From: Teredinibacter franksiae | GTDB taxonomy: Bacteria; Pseudomonadota; Gammaproteobacteria; Pseudomonadales; Cellvibrionaceae | Direction of reading: 5' to 3' | DNA length: 64,000 bases | Assembly (NCBI RefSeq): GCF_014218805.1 | Contig: NZ_JACJUV010000001.1 | Coordinates: 3,484,501-3,548,500, forward strand | Shown: one piece after another, positions 25,987 to 36,079 of the stretch | Layout: each line of letters opens with the position of its first letter | How positions within the stretch are numbered: the stretch's first letter is position 1 | Notes under the pieces: model-generated | What the model was told of the DNA's origin: nothing | The model's database searches: none | The model's input: the letters and a program-made list of their open reading frames with translations, nothing else | Made by a program: the position numbers and the translations under genes

Positions 25987-28900
25987 TGACCTAAGACCTG
26001 TGGAACTTCTTTTAGAGTGTTTGGCTGATACTTCAGCGCTATAATTGCGTCAAATTGAACACCGTAAATAAGTTGTTTAAGATGCTGGATGAATGCCTTA
26101 CTTGCCAGTTGTTTCTCCTCAATGTCGCCAATCAATTTTTTTAGCCCTGACAAGTTACCTATTTCGGCAAGTCTAGAAAATTTCTCAACAATTTCGTTAT
26201 CGGGTAGCTGATCTGCGCTGCACCTCAGTGCTAAAGATTGATGTTGAAAATTTGGGGTGGAAACTAGTGGCTGATAGTCCCATTGCAACTTTAAATGCAA
26301 GCAGAGTTTGTCAAGCAGGCCCTGCATTTTTATAGGTTTTACTAGGTAATCGCTGTATGGCACTTTAGGGGCATCGGCGCTCGGTTTCTTATCGTTATTT
26401 TCGCGTACAACGGCAGATATCATTACGATGGGCACATTGTATTGACGCGCACGCAGTTGTTCGGCGAGTTCCAAACCACTGATTGTGGGCATAGAAATAT
26501 CTAGCAGGAAGATATCGGGCAGGGAATCGTTACACGTTTTTAGGCAGGCTTCGGCGCTGGGTGATTCTAGAACAATAAACCCGAGGGGTGACAGCATGTC
26601 ACTGAGCAGCCCGCGATGAGAGGCATCGTCATCGACTACTAGGATAGTCTTTCGGGCGCCCTTGTATCCGTAAACCCGATGATTGGCCAGTTGTGCGCTA
26701 TGGGCTTTGACTACTTGAGAAAGCATAAGCCAGACTTTAAAAGTACACCCACCTTCAGGATTGTTCTTAACCTCAATATCTCCGCCCATAATATCAACAA
26801 GCAAGCGTGAAATTGTTAGACCTAAACCGGTGCCCGGCACTATCGGTACTCCTGGTCGACGCACGCGTTCAAAGGGCTTGAAAATGCGTTCAAGTTCCTC
26901 TTCCGGAATACCAACACCAGAATCGCTAATCGTAAACTCGGCAACCTGGGTGCGGTACTTCAATGAGACGTGTACATGGCCATGCTGCGTAAATTTGATA
27001 GCATTGGATATTAGGTTGATAAGAATCTGGCGTAAGCGTTTTTCGTCGGTGGTAACGTATTCTGGTAATGGTGTGATTTGATTGTATTTAAACGAAAGCC
27101 CCTTTTTTTCGGCTTGTAGTTGAAACATATAAACGACTTGGTCCATCAGGTCTGCTATGCGCACTTGGTCACGATGGATATCTAGCCTTCCTGCTTCTAT
27201 TTTAGAAATATCCAGCAGGCCCTCAATTAAATCGGACAGGTGTTCGCCGCTACGCCGAATAACCGACAACTGATAGCGTTTTTCTTCGCTTACGGTTTGG
27301 TCATTTTCCAAAAGTTGCGCATAGCCCAGAATGGAGTTTAGCGGGGAACGTAGTTCGTGGCTTATACCACTAAGATAGCGGCTCTTGGCGCTGTTCGCCG
27401 CTTCGGCCTTTTCTTTAGCCGCTTGTAATTCGAGGTCGGTTTTTTCGTGTGCTACGATTTCGTCGCGAAGCAGCCGATTCTGACGTTGAGATTCGTCTTG
27501 GGCGACCAATCGACTTTCGTGGGCCAATACGTATAGCCAAGTAATTACGCCGGCGACTATCATCAGAATAAAAAATACTTTCCATAGCATGGTTTCCATC
27601 AGCTGATCGGTTTCGGCGATGCCGACGATGCTATTACTGTAAACGAGCGTAAGTAGAATGCCCGTTATCCCTGCAATTAGCATAAGCAGAAGCCCGAAAT
27701 GTACCAGTCGTGAACTGAGGTATGCGGTCAATTTTTTGGGGAGGAAACTATTGAAGAATTCAACAATCATGTCGGGCAGTTTTTTCACTGGCTTACATAA
27801 GTCATTACAACGTGAATCAAGTGAGCAACAAAGTGAACAGATAGGGCCAGAGTAGGCAGGACATTGGGCAATGTCTTCCAGTTCATAACTGTTCTGACAA
27901 ATACAGCAGCTGGAGGATTGCTGCGCGGAATCTATCGTGTCGATGAGTTCTATATGATCGCGGGCAATATAGAATTTACTACGTGTAATGACGGCAATAG
28001 CGGGCGCAAGAAAAAAGGCAGTACCCAGCGAAATAAAGTGGGCTAGGGCCTTGGCAGATTCGCCGAATAAATCAAGGTAGCACAATATGCCCACCAATGA
28101 TGCGACAAACATTGAACCAACGCCGACCGGGTTAATGTCGTGAAGATAAGCTCGCCTAAATTCTATGGAGCGTGGACTTAAACCCAGAGGTTTATTTACG
28201 ATTAAATCGGCTACCAGTGCACCTACCCAGGCAACGGCGACGATCGCATATACACCTAAAGTATTTTCGAACGCGTGATAAACGCCCAATTCCATTAGTA
28301 GTAATGCGATGGTCACATTAAAAAAAAGCCACACAACGCGACCGGGATGACTGTGAGTTAATCGTGAGAAGAAGTTGGACCAAGCAATAGAGCCTGCGTA
28401 GGCATTTGTGACATTAATTTTTAGTTGAGACAAAATAACAAAAATGCCAGCTAGTAGCAAAGCCGTGTCGGGGTTTTTAACAACGTAGCTGAATGCCATT
28501 ATATACATACGTGTGGGGTCAGACGCATGCTGCGGACTTGCACCGTATTCCAGTGCAAGAACAGCTAACAGCGATCCGGCGAATATTTTCAATATTCCAA
28601 CGATAATCCATGCGGGGCCCGCCGATAGGAGCGCGACCCACCAGCGGACACGGTTTTTCTTTGTTTTTGGTGGCAGAAAGCGAAGGTAGTCTACCTGTTC
28701 GCCAATTTGAGCTATGAGTGAAAACATTACCGCTGAGGCTGCGCCAAAGTAAATAATATTCACATTATTGCTGTTGTTTACCGCGTGCTGATCTAGGCCT
28801 GGAAATTCTGTCCAACGGTTAATAATTGAAGTTTCTTGAATAAATAGAAAAACAAACGGGGTCAGTTGAAGAACTACCCACAAAGGCTGTGTCCAAACCT

Positions 28901-29423
28901 GGAAACGGCTGATAAGTGTAATGCCATGGATAACAAGAGGCAAGGCCACTAGTGAGCACAATATATACCCTATCGCCAGAGGTATGGAAAACAGCAGCTC
29001 TAGCGCCATTGCCATAATTGCGGCTTCAAGCGCAAAAAAAATAAAAGTAAAAGAGGCGTAAATTAACGAGGTGGCGGTTGAACCGATATAGCCGAAACCT
29101 GCGCCGCGGGTGAGTAAGTCAATATCCACCCCATAACGGGCGGCGTAATAGCAAATGGGGATGCCCGCAAGAAGAATAAGAAAGCCAACCACAAGAATAG
29201 CAACCGCAGCGTTGTTAAAACCATAGCTAAGAGTTATGGCCCCACCAATAGCCTCCAGTGCAAGAAACGAAATTGCACCCAGCGCAGTAACGGCTACGCG
29301 TGAAGCGCTCCAGCGTCGTGCGCTCTTTGCTGTAAAGCGCAAAGCATAGTCTTCCAATGTTTGGTTGTTCACCCACTGATTGTATTTTCTTCGAACGCGA
29401 AATATTTCTTGGGTGGGATTCAT
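25983..29423 (-). CDS. Hybrid histidine kinase with NCS1 permease-like sensor domain
   Basis: 1146 residues. Residues about 1-480 form an NCS1 (cytosine/purine/allantoin) transporter-like region with about 12 membrane helices and the family-like GAGFGYIGSTATSLIY and ILSQLKINVTNAYAGSIAWS segments. A Cys-rich cluster (about 503-545) comes next, then two more helices, a coiled coil, HisKA with H689 (SGISHELRSPLNSILGYAQ), HATPase (NLISNAIKFT, DSGVGIPEEE, GTGLGLTIS) and a receiver with D975 (DIFLLDISMP). The C-terminus is possibly HPt-like but no clear phospho-His was found. It resembles the transporter-kinase design of CbrA, but with a different transporter family. The solute it binds is probably related to the amide transported by the divergent ABC genes (inference). 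Confidence 0.92.
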   Translation of the reverse strand: MNPTQEIFRVRRKYNQWVNNQTLEDYALRFTAKSARRWSASRVAVTALGAISFLALEAIGGAITLSYGFNNAAVAILVVGFLILLAGIPICYYAARYGVDIDLLTRGAGFGYIGSTATSLIYASFTFIFFALEAAIMAMALELLFSIPLAIGYILCSLVALPLVIHGITLISRFQVWTQPLWVVLQLTPFVFLFIQETSIINRWTEFPGLDQHAVNNSNNVNIIYFGAASAVMFSLIAQIGEQVDYLRFLPPKTKKNRVRWWVALLSAGPAWIIVGILKIFAGSLLAVLALEYGASPQHASDPTRMYIMAFSYVVKNPDTALLLAGIFVILSQLKINVTNAYAGSIAWSNFFSRLTHSHPGRVVWLFFNVTIALLLMELGVYHAFENTLGVYAIVAVAWVGALVADLIVNKPLGLSPRSIEFRRAYLHDINPVGVGSMFVASLVGILCYLDLFGESAKALAHFISLGTAFFLAPAIAVITRSKFYIARDHIELIDTIDSAQQSSSCCICQNSYELEDIAQCPAYSGPICSLCCSLDSRCNDLCKPVKKLPDMIVEFFNSFLPKKLTAYLSSRLVHFGLLLMLIAGITGILLTLVYSNSIVGIAETDQLMETMLWKVFFILMIVAGVITWLYVLAHESRLVAQDESQRQNRLLRDEIVAHEKTDLELQAAKEKAEAANSAKSRYLSGISHELRSPLNSILGYAQLLENDQTVSEEKRYQLSVIRRSGEHLSDLIEGLLDISKIEAGRLDIHRDQVRIADLMDQVVYMFQLQAEKKGLSFKYNQITPLPEYVTTDEKRLRQILINLISNAIKFTQHGHVHVSLKYRTQVAEFTISDSGVGIPEEELERIFKPFERVRRPGVPIVPGTGLGLTISRLLVDIMGGDIEVKNNPEGGCTFKVWLMLSQVVKAHSAQLANHRVYGYKGARKTILVVDDDASHRGLLSDMLSPLGFIVLESPSAEACLKTCNDSLPDIFLLDISMPTISGLELAEQLRARQYNVPIVMISAVVRENNDKKPSADAPKVPYSDYLVKPIKMQGLLDKLCLHLKLQWDYQPLVSTPNFQHQSLALRCSADQLPDNEIVEKFSRLAEIGNLSGLKKLIGDIEEKQLASKAFIQHLKQLIYGVQFDAIIALKYQPNTLKEVPQVLGQ

Positions 29424-29756
29424 TTCTTACTGCTCACATTTAAATACCAATTTAGTGCGCATGCACCATGTTGACGCCAATTTTTCTGGAAAGGCACCCC
29501 CAATCGCCCTTGTAGCAAGAAAAGAAACCGTCGTGCCTGTCGGGCTGCAAACATCGAGCCGCACACTTATTCATATCGTTTGTTGCATACGGGTGACCGT
29601 AACACCCTGATGAATAGCGCTGATATGCGTTAAATGACGTAGGTGTGTGCGTAGGTTGGCGAATAGGGTTCGTGGTGGATTTCCCAGATAATTCGTGCTG
29701 TAAGACATTCATCTGCGATCCAAGTGTGGATCACCCCCTAAAAGCGAGAAGACACT
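29424..29756. promoter_or_regulatory. Divergent control region between the kinase gene and urtA-like gene
   Basis: 333 bases between divergent genes; must contain both promoters. A short inverted repeat GATCC-N6-GGATC at 29717-29732 lies about 25 bases before the urtA-like start and could sequester its ribosome binding site. No sigma-54 site with exact GG-N10-GC spacing was found. Confidence 0.5.
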
Positions 29757-31010
29757 ATGAGTACTCACTATCTTTCCAAAAACAGAGTCGCGCGTATGCT
29801 GCGTCGAAATTTCTCGGCCGCGTTGGGTGTGGGCGCTGTTGCGTTATTACTAGCGACAAACCCATCGGTGGCTGCAGTCAATACCACGGGTTTAGCGGTA
29901 ACCGATACTGAAGTGACGGTTGGTATATTGCACTCAGTTACCGGCACCATGTCTATCAGTGAAACCGGATCGGTACAGGCAGAAAAGTTGGCCATTGAGC
30001 AAATCAATGCCACGGGCGGCGTACTCGGTCGAAAAATTAAGTTTATTCAGGAGGATGGCGCAAGTGACTGGCCAACCTTTGCCGAGAAATCGAAAAAGCT
30101 TTTAGTAAAAGATAGGGTGGCCGCCGTATTTGGGTGTTGGACATCGGCCTCGCGTAAAGCGGTACTACCCGTATTCGAGCAGTACAACGGCATGCTGTAT
30201 TACCCGACTTTTTATGAGGGGTTGGAGCAATCGCCCAATGTGATTTACACAGGCCAGGAAGCTACACAGCAAATTATTGCGGGTATCGACTGGGTTGTAA
30301 AAGAAAAAGGTGCGAAGAAATTCTTTTTGCTGGGTTCCGACTATATATGGCCGAGAACATCTAACAAGATTGCTCGAAAGCATATCGAGAAGATTGGATT
30401 AAAGGTGGTGGGGGAGGAATACTACCCTCTAGGTCACACGCAATTCAATTCTGTAATCAATAAAATGAAATTGAAAAAGCCGGATGTTATATACGCAATT
30501 GTCGTTGGTGGTTCAAATGTCGCTTTTTACAAGCAGTTAAAGGCGGCGGGAATTGATATGACAAAAGAGAAGCCCGCACTACTTACTATCTCTGTTACCG
30601 AAGACGAGATTAGAGGTATAGGTGGGGAAAATATTGAAGGTGCTTATGCGGCGATGAAATATTTTCAGAGCCTAGATAACCCAAACAATAAGGCGTTTGT
30701 AAAGGCGTTTAAAGAAATGTGGGGAGAAGATATTGTTATTGGTGATGTAACCCAAGCCGCCTACCTGGGACCATGGTTGTGGAAGGCCGCAGTTGAAAAA
30801 GCGGGTTCATTTGATATTGACAAAATTCGGGCCGCATCTCCGGGTATTGAGCTAACAACCGCACCAGAGGGTTACGTGAAAATTCACCCCAATCACCACC
30901 TCTGGTCCAAAACTCGTGTAGGTCTTGCGCAACCCGATGGTCAATACAAGGTGGTATATGAAACCGACGAACTAATGGAACCAGACCCCTTTCCAAAAGG
31001 TTATCAATAA
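29757..31010 (+). CDS. urtA: Urea/short-chain amide ABC transporter, substrate-binding protein (UrtA/FmdD-like)
   Basis: 417 residues. N-terminal signal peptide (NFSAALGVGAVALLLATNP) ending near SVAA. Family segments include VGILHSVTGTMSISETG, KLAIEQINATGGVLGRKI, VAAVFGCWTSASRKAVLPVF, LYYPTFYEGLEQSPNVIYTG and the terminal KTRVGLAQPDGQY. The YPTFYEGLE segment is typical of urea-type binding proteins. Given the formamidase five genes on, the ligand may be formamide or acetamide instead of urea. First gene of the transport operon. Confidence 0.92.
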   Translation: MSTHYLSKNRVARMLRRNFSAALGVGAVALLLATNPSVAAVNTTGLAVTDTEVTVGILHSVTGTMSISETGSVQAEKLAIEQINATGGVLGRKIKFIQEDGASDWPTFAEKSKKLLVKDRVAAVFGCWTSASRKAVLPVFEQYNGMLYYPTFYEGLEQSPNVIYTGQEATQQIIAGIDWVVKEKGAKKFFLLGSDYIWPRTSNKIARKHIEKIGLKVVGEEYYPLGHTQFNSVINKMKLKKPDVIYAIVVGGSNVAFYKQLKAAGIDMTKEKPALLTISVTEDEIRGIGGENIEGAYAAMKYFQSLDNPNNKAFVKAFKEMWGEDIVIGDVTQAAYLGPWLWKAAVEKAGSFDIDKIRAASPGIELTTAPEGYVKIHPNHHLWSKTRVGLAQPDGQYKVVYETDELMEPDPFPKGYQ

Positions 31011-31135
31011 GCCGGAAAATCTTAAAAGCGCGTGGGGTTTGTAGAGGGCTCCACTCGTTTGAAATACCTGTAATCACAATCGATTTTATACATGTATTAG
31101 GGTGTAAAACCGGAAGCTAGCGAGAGGAGCAGCGC

Positions 31136-32062
31136 ATGTTCTCTGAGTATTCTACGGCAGAATTGATGTCGATATTTGCCATGCAAGGGTTTGCCGGCCT
31201 TATCTTGTTTTCGGTATTCGTATTAATGGCACTTGGCTTAGCCATTATCTTTGGACAGATGGGTGTTATCAATATGGCGCATGGAGAGTTTATGATTCTC
31301 GGTGCATATGTTACTTACCTAATTTCCAATTTGTTTTCTGAATACATGCCGGCTCTGTTCAGCATGTACTTTTTCTTGGCAATGATTGTGGCCTTTTTTG
31401 TCGCCGGAGGGCTAGGTGCATTTGTAGAGTGGGCGATGATTCGACACCTATACAAAAGACCTCTCGATACCTTATTGGCAACCTGGGGTTTAAGCCTGAT
31501 ATTACAGCAATTTTATCGTACGGTATTTGGCGCGCGGGAGGTGGGGGTTAGTCTGCCAGATTGGCTAATGGGATCCATCCCCCTTACTGATGTCATCGAC
31601 ATACCCATAAACGGTTTGTTTGTAATGGCTTTAACGCTGGTCATTTCCGTGAGCGTGTATTTGTTGATGTTTAAATCGAATTGGGGGGTGCAGGTTCGTG
31701 CTGTAGTGCAAAACCGGCCTATGGCCGGCGCAGTGGGCATCAATACCGAAAAATCTGATCGAGTAACCTTTGCACTTGGTTGCGGTATCGCTGGGGTCGC
31801 AGGCTCTGCCTTTACTATGATCGGCTCTACAGGGCCAACAGCCGGTCAGCTCTATATTGTTGATACTTTTTTGGTTGTAGTTTTTGGTGGCGCACAGAGT
31901 TTGCTGGGCACAATTGCTTCGGCATTCACCATTTCTCAGGCGCAGTCTAGTATGGAATTCTTTCTGAGTGGATCAATGGCGAAAGTATTAACGCTGTTGG
32001 TGGTGGTTGGCATTCTGATGTTGCGCCCCCAAGGTTTGTTTGCATTGAAAATTCGCCACTGA
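31136..32062 (+). CDS. urtB: ABC transporter permease UrtB-like
   Basis: 308 residues, about 8 membrane helices. It begins with FAMQGFAGLILFSVFVLMAL and has QMGVINMAHGEFMILGAY, the branched-chain/urea permease signature, plus the EAA-like loop VQNRPMAGAVGINTEKSDRV. GAGAGGAG Shine-Dalgarno. Forms the membrane channel with the next gene. Confidence 0.93.
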   Translation: MFSEYSTAELMSIFAMQGFAGLILFSVFVLMALGLAIIFGQMGVINMAHGEFMILGAYVTYLISNLFSEYMPALFSMYFFLAMIVAFFVAGGLGAFVEWAMIRHLYKRPLDTLLATWGLSLILQQFYRTVFGAREVGVSLPDWLMGSIPLTDVIDIPINGLFVMALTLVISVSVYLLMFKSNWGVQVRAVVQNRPMAGAVGINTEKSDRVTFALGCGIAGVAGSAFTMIGSTGPTAGQLYIVDTFLVVVFGGAQSLLGTIASAFTISQAQSSMEFFLSGSMAKVLTLLVVVGILMLRPQGLFALKIRH

Positions 32063-32077
32063 ACGGAGAGCTGGACT

Positions 32078-33229
32078 ATGTCGATTAAAGCAGTAACGGC
32101 CTTTATGCCAAAACAGGATTTGGTGGGTTTTATAGTTTTGGCAGTCATTATTTTCGTCGTAATGCCTCTGGCAATGGATATTTTTCGATTAAATCTTGTA
32201 GGAAAATATTTGACCTATGCATTTGTCGCAGTGGGCCTAGTTTTATGCTGGGGTTACGGGGGTATTCTCAGTCTGGGACAGGGTATTTTTTTCGGTCTTG
32301 GTGGATATTGTATGGCGATGTTTTTAAAGCTAGAAGCCTCGACGCCCGAGGCTACGGCTATCCAATCTACACCAGGTATTCCAGATTTCATGGACTGGAA
32401 TCAACTAACAGAGTTGCCTTGGTTCTGGGAACCCTTCCACAGTTTCTCTTTTGCAGTAATTGCAGTGATAGTAGTGCCGTCTATTTTTGCCTATATCGTT
32501 GGTGTGGCCATGTTTAAGCGCCGTGTGGGAGGTGTCTATTTTGCAATTATTACTCAGGCAGTGGCTTCAATTCTAACCATTCTGATTATTGGTCAACAAG
32601 GTTACACGGGTGGTGTTAATGGCATCACGGATTTGCGCACCTTACTCGAGTGGGATATTCGCAGTGATTCGGCGAAATATATTCTCTATTTTGTTAATGG
32701 GATTTTGCTGTTTGCCTGCTTGCTGTGCGCGCAGTTTGTGCGCAAGAGCAAATTGGGCCGTATTTTGCTGGCGATGCGTGAGCGCGAAGATCGCGTGCGG
32801 TTTACCGGTTACGATGTTTCCGATTTCAAAATATTTGTTTTTTGTTTAGGCGCGGCGTTTTCGGCTATTGGCGGCGCTATGTTCACACTACAGGTGGGTT
32901 TCATGTCGCCATCATTTGTCGGCATAGTACCGTCCATCGAGATGGTGATTTTCTGTGCGGTGGGTGGCCGCCATTCAATTATTGGGGCGGTCTATGGAAC
33001 TCTGCTGGTTAACTGGGCGAAGACAACTTTCTCTGAATCTTTACCAGAACTTTGGTTGTTCGCAATGGGAGCATTGTTTATTGGAGTGGTGATGGCATTT
33101 CCATCGGGCCTAGCAGGTGTTTACAAAATGCATATAGAGCCTCGCATACAGAAAGCCATGAAAAAGATACGTGATGATTATGAAAATTCACGTGCTGTAA
33201 AGTCTGAGCAGTTAGGCGCAATAGAGTAG
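32078..33229 (+). CDS. urtC: ABC transporter permease UrtC-like
   Basis: 383 residues, about 9-10 helices. Family segments: LCWGYGGILSLGQGIFFGLG, RVGGVYFAIITQAVASILT, MREREDRVRFTGYDVSDFKI and CAVGGRHSIIGAVYG. LivM-like partner of the preceding permease, starting 15 bases after it. The C-terminal tail is cytoplasmic and charged. Confidence 0.93.
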   Translation: MSIKAVTAFMPKQDLVGFIVLAVIIFVVMPLAMDIFRLNLVGKYLTYAFVAVGLVLCWGYGGILSLGQGIFFGLGGYCMAMFLKLEASTPEATAIQSTPGIPDFMDWNQLTELPWFWEPFHSFSFAVIAVIVVPSIFAYIVGVAMFKRRVGGVYFAIITQAVASILTILIIGQQGYTGGVNGITDLRTLLEWDIRSDSAKYILYFVNGILLFACLLCAQFVRKSKLGRILLAMREREDRVRFTGYDVSDFKIFVFCLGAAFSAIGGAMFTLQVGFMSPSFVGIVPSIEMVIFCAVGGRHSIIGAVYGTLLVNWAKTTFSESLPELWLFAMGALFIGVVMAFPSGLAGVYKMHIEPRIQKAMKKIRDDYENSRAVKSEQLGAIE

Positions 33230-33238
33230 GAGGGTAAA

Positions 33239-33985
33239 ATGAAAAAAGAAAATGATTTTGTCTTGTCTGTGGAGGATTTAACCGTTTCTTTTGATGGATT
33301 TAAAGCCGTAAATGATCTCTCCTTCTACGTTGAGGAAAACGAAATTCGAGTTATTATTGGGCCCAACGGTGCGGGAAAAACTACGGTTTTAGATTTGATT
33401 TGCGGGAAAACGAAAGCTACAGACGGGTCTATTAAGTTCCGAGGGAAAGAGCTTACGAAAATGTCAGAACATGCCATTGTTCATGCTGGCATTGGGCGTA
33501 AATTCCAGAACCCGTCGATTTATGAAGATCTCACGGTATTTGAAAACTTAGAAATCTCTTTCCCTCGTGGACACACCGTTTTTGGTGCTCTAGCTTTCAA
33601 ACGCGATGCCGAAGTGACGGCCTCTGTAGAGGAAGTGGCCGAAACTATATTTTTGTCTGAACATCTAAACAACACAGCGGGACTTTTAAGCCATGGGCAA
33701 AAACAGTGGTTAGAAATTGGTATGTTGTTGATCCAGAAACCTGACCTGCTAATGCTGGACGAGCCTGTAGCTGGTATGTCTGTGGCTGAGCGAAAGCAAA
33801 CGGCCGATCTACTTAACCGTATCATCAAGGACCGCTCAGTGATAGTAATCGAGCACGATATGCAATTTGTTGAAGATATCGCTCACCGAGTAACGGTAAT
33901 GCATCAAGGTAAAGTGTTGTCAGAAGGTTCTATGGATCGTGTTAAAAAAGATCCAAAGGTTATTGAAGTGTATCTCGGACATTAA
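33239..33985 (+). CDS. urtD: ABC transporter ATP-binding protein UrtD-like
   Basis: 248 residues. Walker A GPNGAGKTTVLDL, signature LSHGQKQWLEIG, Walker B DLLMLDEPVAG, switch His in IEHDMQFV. The signature has H-G in place of the usual S-G-G, as in other UrtD/LivG-type proteins. Strong AGGAGGG Shine-Dalgarno. One of two ATPases of the importer. Confidence 0.94.
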   Translation: MKKENDFVLSVEDLTVSFDGFKAVNDLSFYVEENEIRVIIGPNGAGKTTVLDLICGKTKATDGSIKFRGKELTKMSEHAIVHAGIGRKFQNPSIYEDLTVFENLEISFPRGHTVFGALAFKRDAEVTASVEEVAETIFLSEHLNNTAGLLSHGQKQWLEIGMLLIQKPDLLMLDEPVAGMSVAERKQTADLLNRIIKDRSVIVIEHDMQFVEDIAHRVTVMHQGKVLSEGSMDRVKKDPKVIEVYLGH

Positions 33986-34014
33986 TGTAGTGAGACAGCA
34001 GCGAGGATGAGCAC

Positions 34015-34704
34015 ATGTTTGAAGTTTTAGATCATACGGTTGGTTACGGGCAGAGTGAAGTTATTAGCAAGATGAATTTCGATATAAAGAAAAACGAAAT
34101 TGTCGCCATAGTGGGTCGCAATGGCATGGGAAAGACAACATTAATGAAATCGCTTATAGGCATGATTCCAAGTGTTTCGGGTGAGATTAAGCTTGGAGGG
34201 AAAAACTTGGAAGGCTTGAAAAGCTATGAACGGGTAGCCTCAGGAGTTGCTTTTGTTCCACAGGGGCGAATGATTTTTTCTACGATGACGGTCAGCGAAA
34301 ATATTAAAACCGGCCTTACAAGCGTAAAAGACAAAGATATTCCAGAGTATTTGTACGAATTATTTCCGGTTCTAAAAGAGATGAAGTTTCGTCGTGGCGG
34401 CAACTTGTCGGGCGGACAGCAGCAGCAGTTGGCCATTGCTAGGGCTCTAGCAAGTAAGCCAGATTTATTGCTTTTGGATGAGCCAACAGAAGGTATTCAG
34501 CCTTCAATTATTCACGATATGGCCAGAAACCTGAAACGTATTCGTGATGAAATTGGCTTGTCGATTATTGTTTCCGAACAGGTGCTTAGTTTTGCTTTGG
34601 ATATTGCTGATCGAATATTTGTAATTGAGAAAGGGGAAATTGTTCGTGAAGAAGACCGAGCTTCGGTCGACGAAAAAAAAATAGCGGCCTATTTGTCTGT
34701 GTAA
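34015..34704 (+). CDS. urtE: ABC transporter ATP-binding protein UrtE-like
   Basis: 229 residues. Walker A GRNGMGKTTLMKS, Q-loop PQGRMIF, signature LSGGQQQQLAIARAL, Walker B LLLLDEPTEG. LivF-like partner of UrtD; the GMGKTT form and NLSGGQQQQL are usual for UrtE. It ends about 60 bases before the amidase gene. Confidence 0.94.
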   Translation: MFEVLDHTVGYGQSEVISKMNFDIKKNEIVAIVGRNGMGKTTLMKSLIGMIPSVSGEIKLGGKNLEGLKSYERVASGVAFVPQGRMIFSTMTVSENIKTGLTSVKDKDIPEYLYELFPVLKEMKFRRGGNLSGGQQQQLAIARALASKPDLLLLDEPTEGIQPSIIHDMARNLKRIRDEIGLSIIVSEQVLSFALDIADRIFVIEKGEIVREEDRASVDEKKIAAYLSV

Positions 34705-34765
34705 ATGGGCCTCTAAGCGGCGTTAATAATATTGCATTTTTATCAATCGATAACTGGAGTACACC

Positions 34766-35998
34766 ATGACCGAAACGATAATCAAAATTGATTTGAATTC
34801 TTCCCCTTACGACAACGAGAAGATCCACAACCGTTGGCATCCGGATATACCGATGTGTGCGATGGTTAAACCTGGGGATGACTTTATTGTGGAGTGCCAC
34901 GATTGGACAGGAGGCCAGATTAAAGATAATGACGATGCTTCCGATGTGCGTGATGTGGATTTAACCCAGGTACATTTTCTTTCTGGGCCTGTGGGTGTGG
35001 AAGGCGCAGAGCCAGGCGATTTACTTGTAGTGGATATTCTTGATATTGGCACATTTCGCGAAAGCGAATGGGGATTTAACGGATTTTTCTCGAAAAAGAA
35101 TGGTGGTGGGTTTTTAACCGAACACTTCCCCGAAGCGCAAAAATCTATTTGGGACATAAGCGGAATGTTCACTAGCTCTCGGCACATACCGAGTGTTGAG
35201 TTCGCCGGATTGGTTCATCCGGGTTTAATTGGCTGTCTCCCTTCAAAAGAAATGTTAGAGGAATGGAACACCCGCGAAAAAGAACTCTACGATACCGAGC
35301 CAGACCGTATGCCGGCACTCGCTACGCTGCCCTATGCGGACACCGCACACATGGGCACTATGAAGTCGGAGGAAGCCAAAGAAGCCGCAGCGGAAGCTGC
35401 GCGAACCGTACCCCCTCGGGAGCACGGGGGCAACTGCGATATCAAAGATTTGTCGCGGGGGTCGAAGGTCTATTTCCCTGTGTACGTTAAAGACGGTGGC
35501 CTAAGTGTGGGCGACCTGCACTTCAGCCAGGGTGACGGGGAAATCACTTTCTGTGGTGCTATCGAAATGGCCGGGTGGATTCACATGCGCGTGAATCTGA
35601 TAAAAGACGGTATCGCCAAATACGGAGTCAAGAACCCCATTTTTAAACCAAGCCCTATTACCCCAACCTACAATGACTACCTTATCTTCGAGGGTATTTC
35701 TGTTGATGAGCAGGGCAAACAGCACTATCTGGATGTACACATTGCGTATCGTCAGGCCTGCCTGAATGCAATTGAATACATGAGTAAATTCGGTTACTCA
35801 AAAGCGCAGGCCTACACTATATTGGGGACCGCGCCGGTGCAAGGGCATATCAGCGGGGTGGTAGATATACCCAATGCCTGCGCCACAGTATGGGTGCCCA
35901 CAGAAATATTTGACTTCGATATTCAGCCCGGGGCTGATGGGCCAACCAAAGAGCTGGATGGCTCCGTTGATGTTCCTCTCGCGCCTGATTTGGACTAA
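34766..35998 (+). CDS. fmdA: Formamidase/acetamidase (FmdA_AmdA family)
   Basis: 410 residues, the length of Methylophilus-type formamidase. Family segments: RWHPDIPMCAMVKPGDDFIV, ECHDWTGGQIKDNDDASDV, HFLSGPVGVEGAEPGDLLVV, HPGLIGCLPS, PPREHGGNCDIKDLSRGSKV and GDLHFSQGDGEITFCGAIEM. It hydrolyses formamide or a short amide to ammonia and the acid in the cytoplasm. It follows the five transporter genes, so import and hydrolysis are linked. The residues do not by themselves show whether formamide or acetamide is preferred. GGAG Shine-Dalgarno. Confidence 0.95.
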   Translation: MTETIIKIDLNSSPYDNEKIHNRWHPDIPMCAMVKPGDDFIVECHDWTGGQIKDNDDASDVRDVDLTQVHFLSGPVGVEGAEPGDLLVVDILDIGTFRESEWGFNGFFSKKNGGGFLTEHFPEAQKSIWDISGMFTSSRHIPSVEFAGLVHPGLIGCLPSKEMLEEWNTREKELYDTEPDRMPALATLPYADTAHMGTMKSEEAKEAAAEAARTVPPREHGGNCDIKDLSRGSKVYFPVYVKDGGLSVGDLHFSQGDGEITFCGAIEMAGWIHMRVNLIKDGIAKYGVKNPIFKPSPITPTYNDYLIFEGISVDEQGKQHYLDVHIAYRQACLNAIEYMSKFGYSKAQAYTILGTAPVQGHISGVVDIPNACATVWVPTEIFDFDIQPGADGPTKELDGSVDVPLAPDLD

Positions 35999-36079
35999 TC
36001 GAAACCCGCGTTCTATGCACAGGGACGTACTAGGGCGGGTGTAATCGAACCGTAATGAATAATTAGTGAGGTAGTTTCT

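Noticed and set aside
29480..29700. Possible sigma-54 promoter before the urtA-like gene
   Set aside because: GG and GC elements are present but never with the required 10-base spacing.
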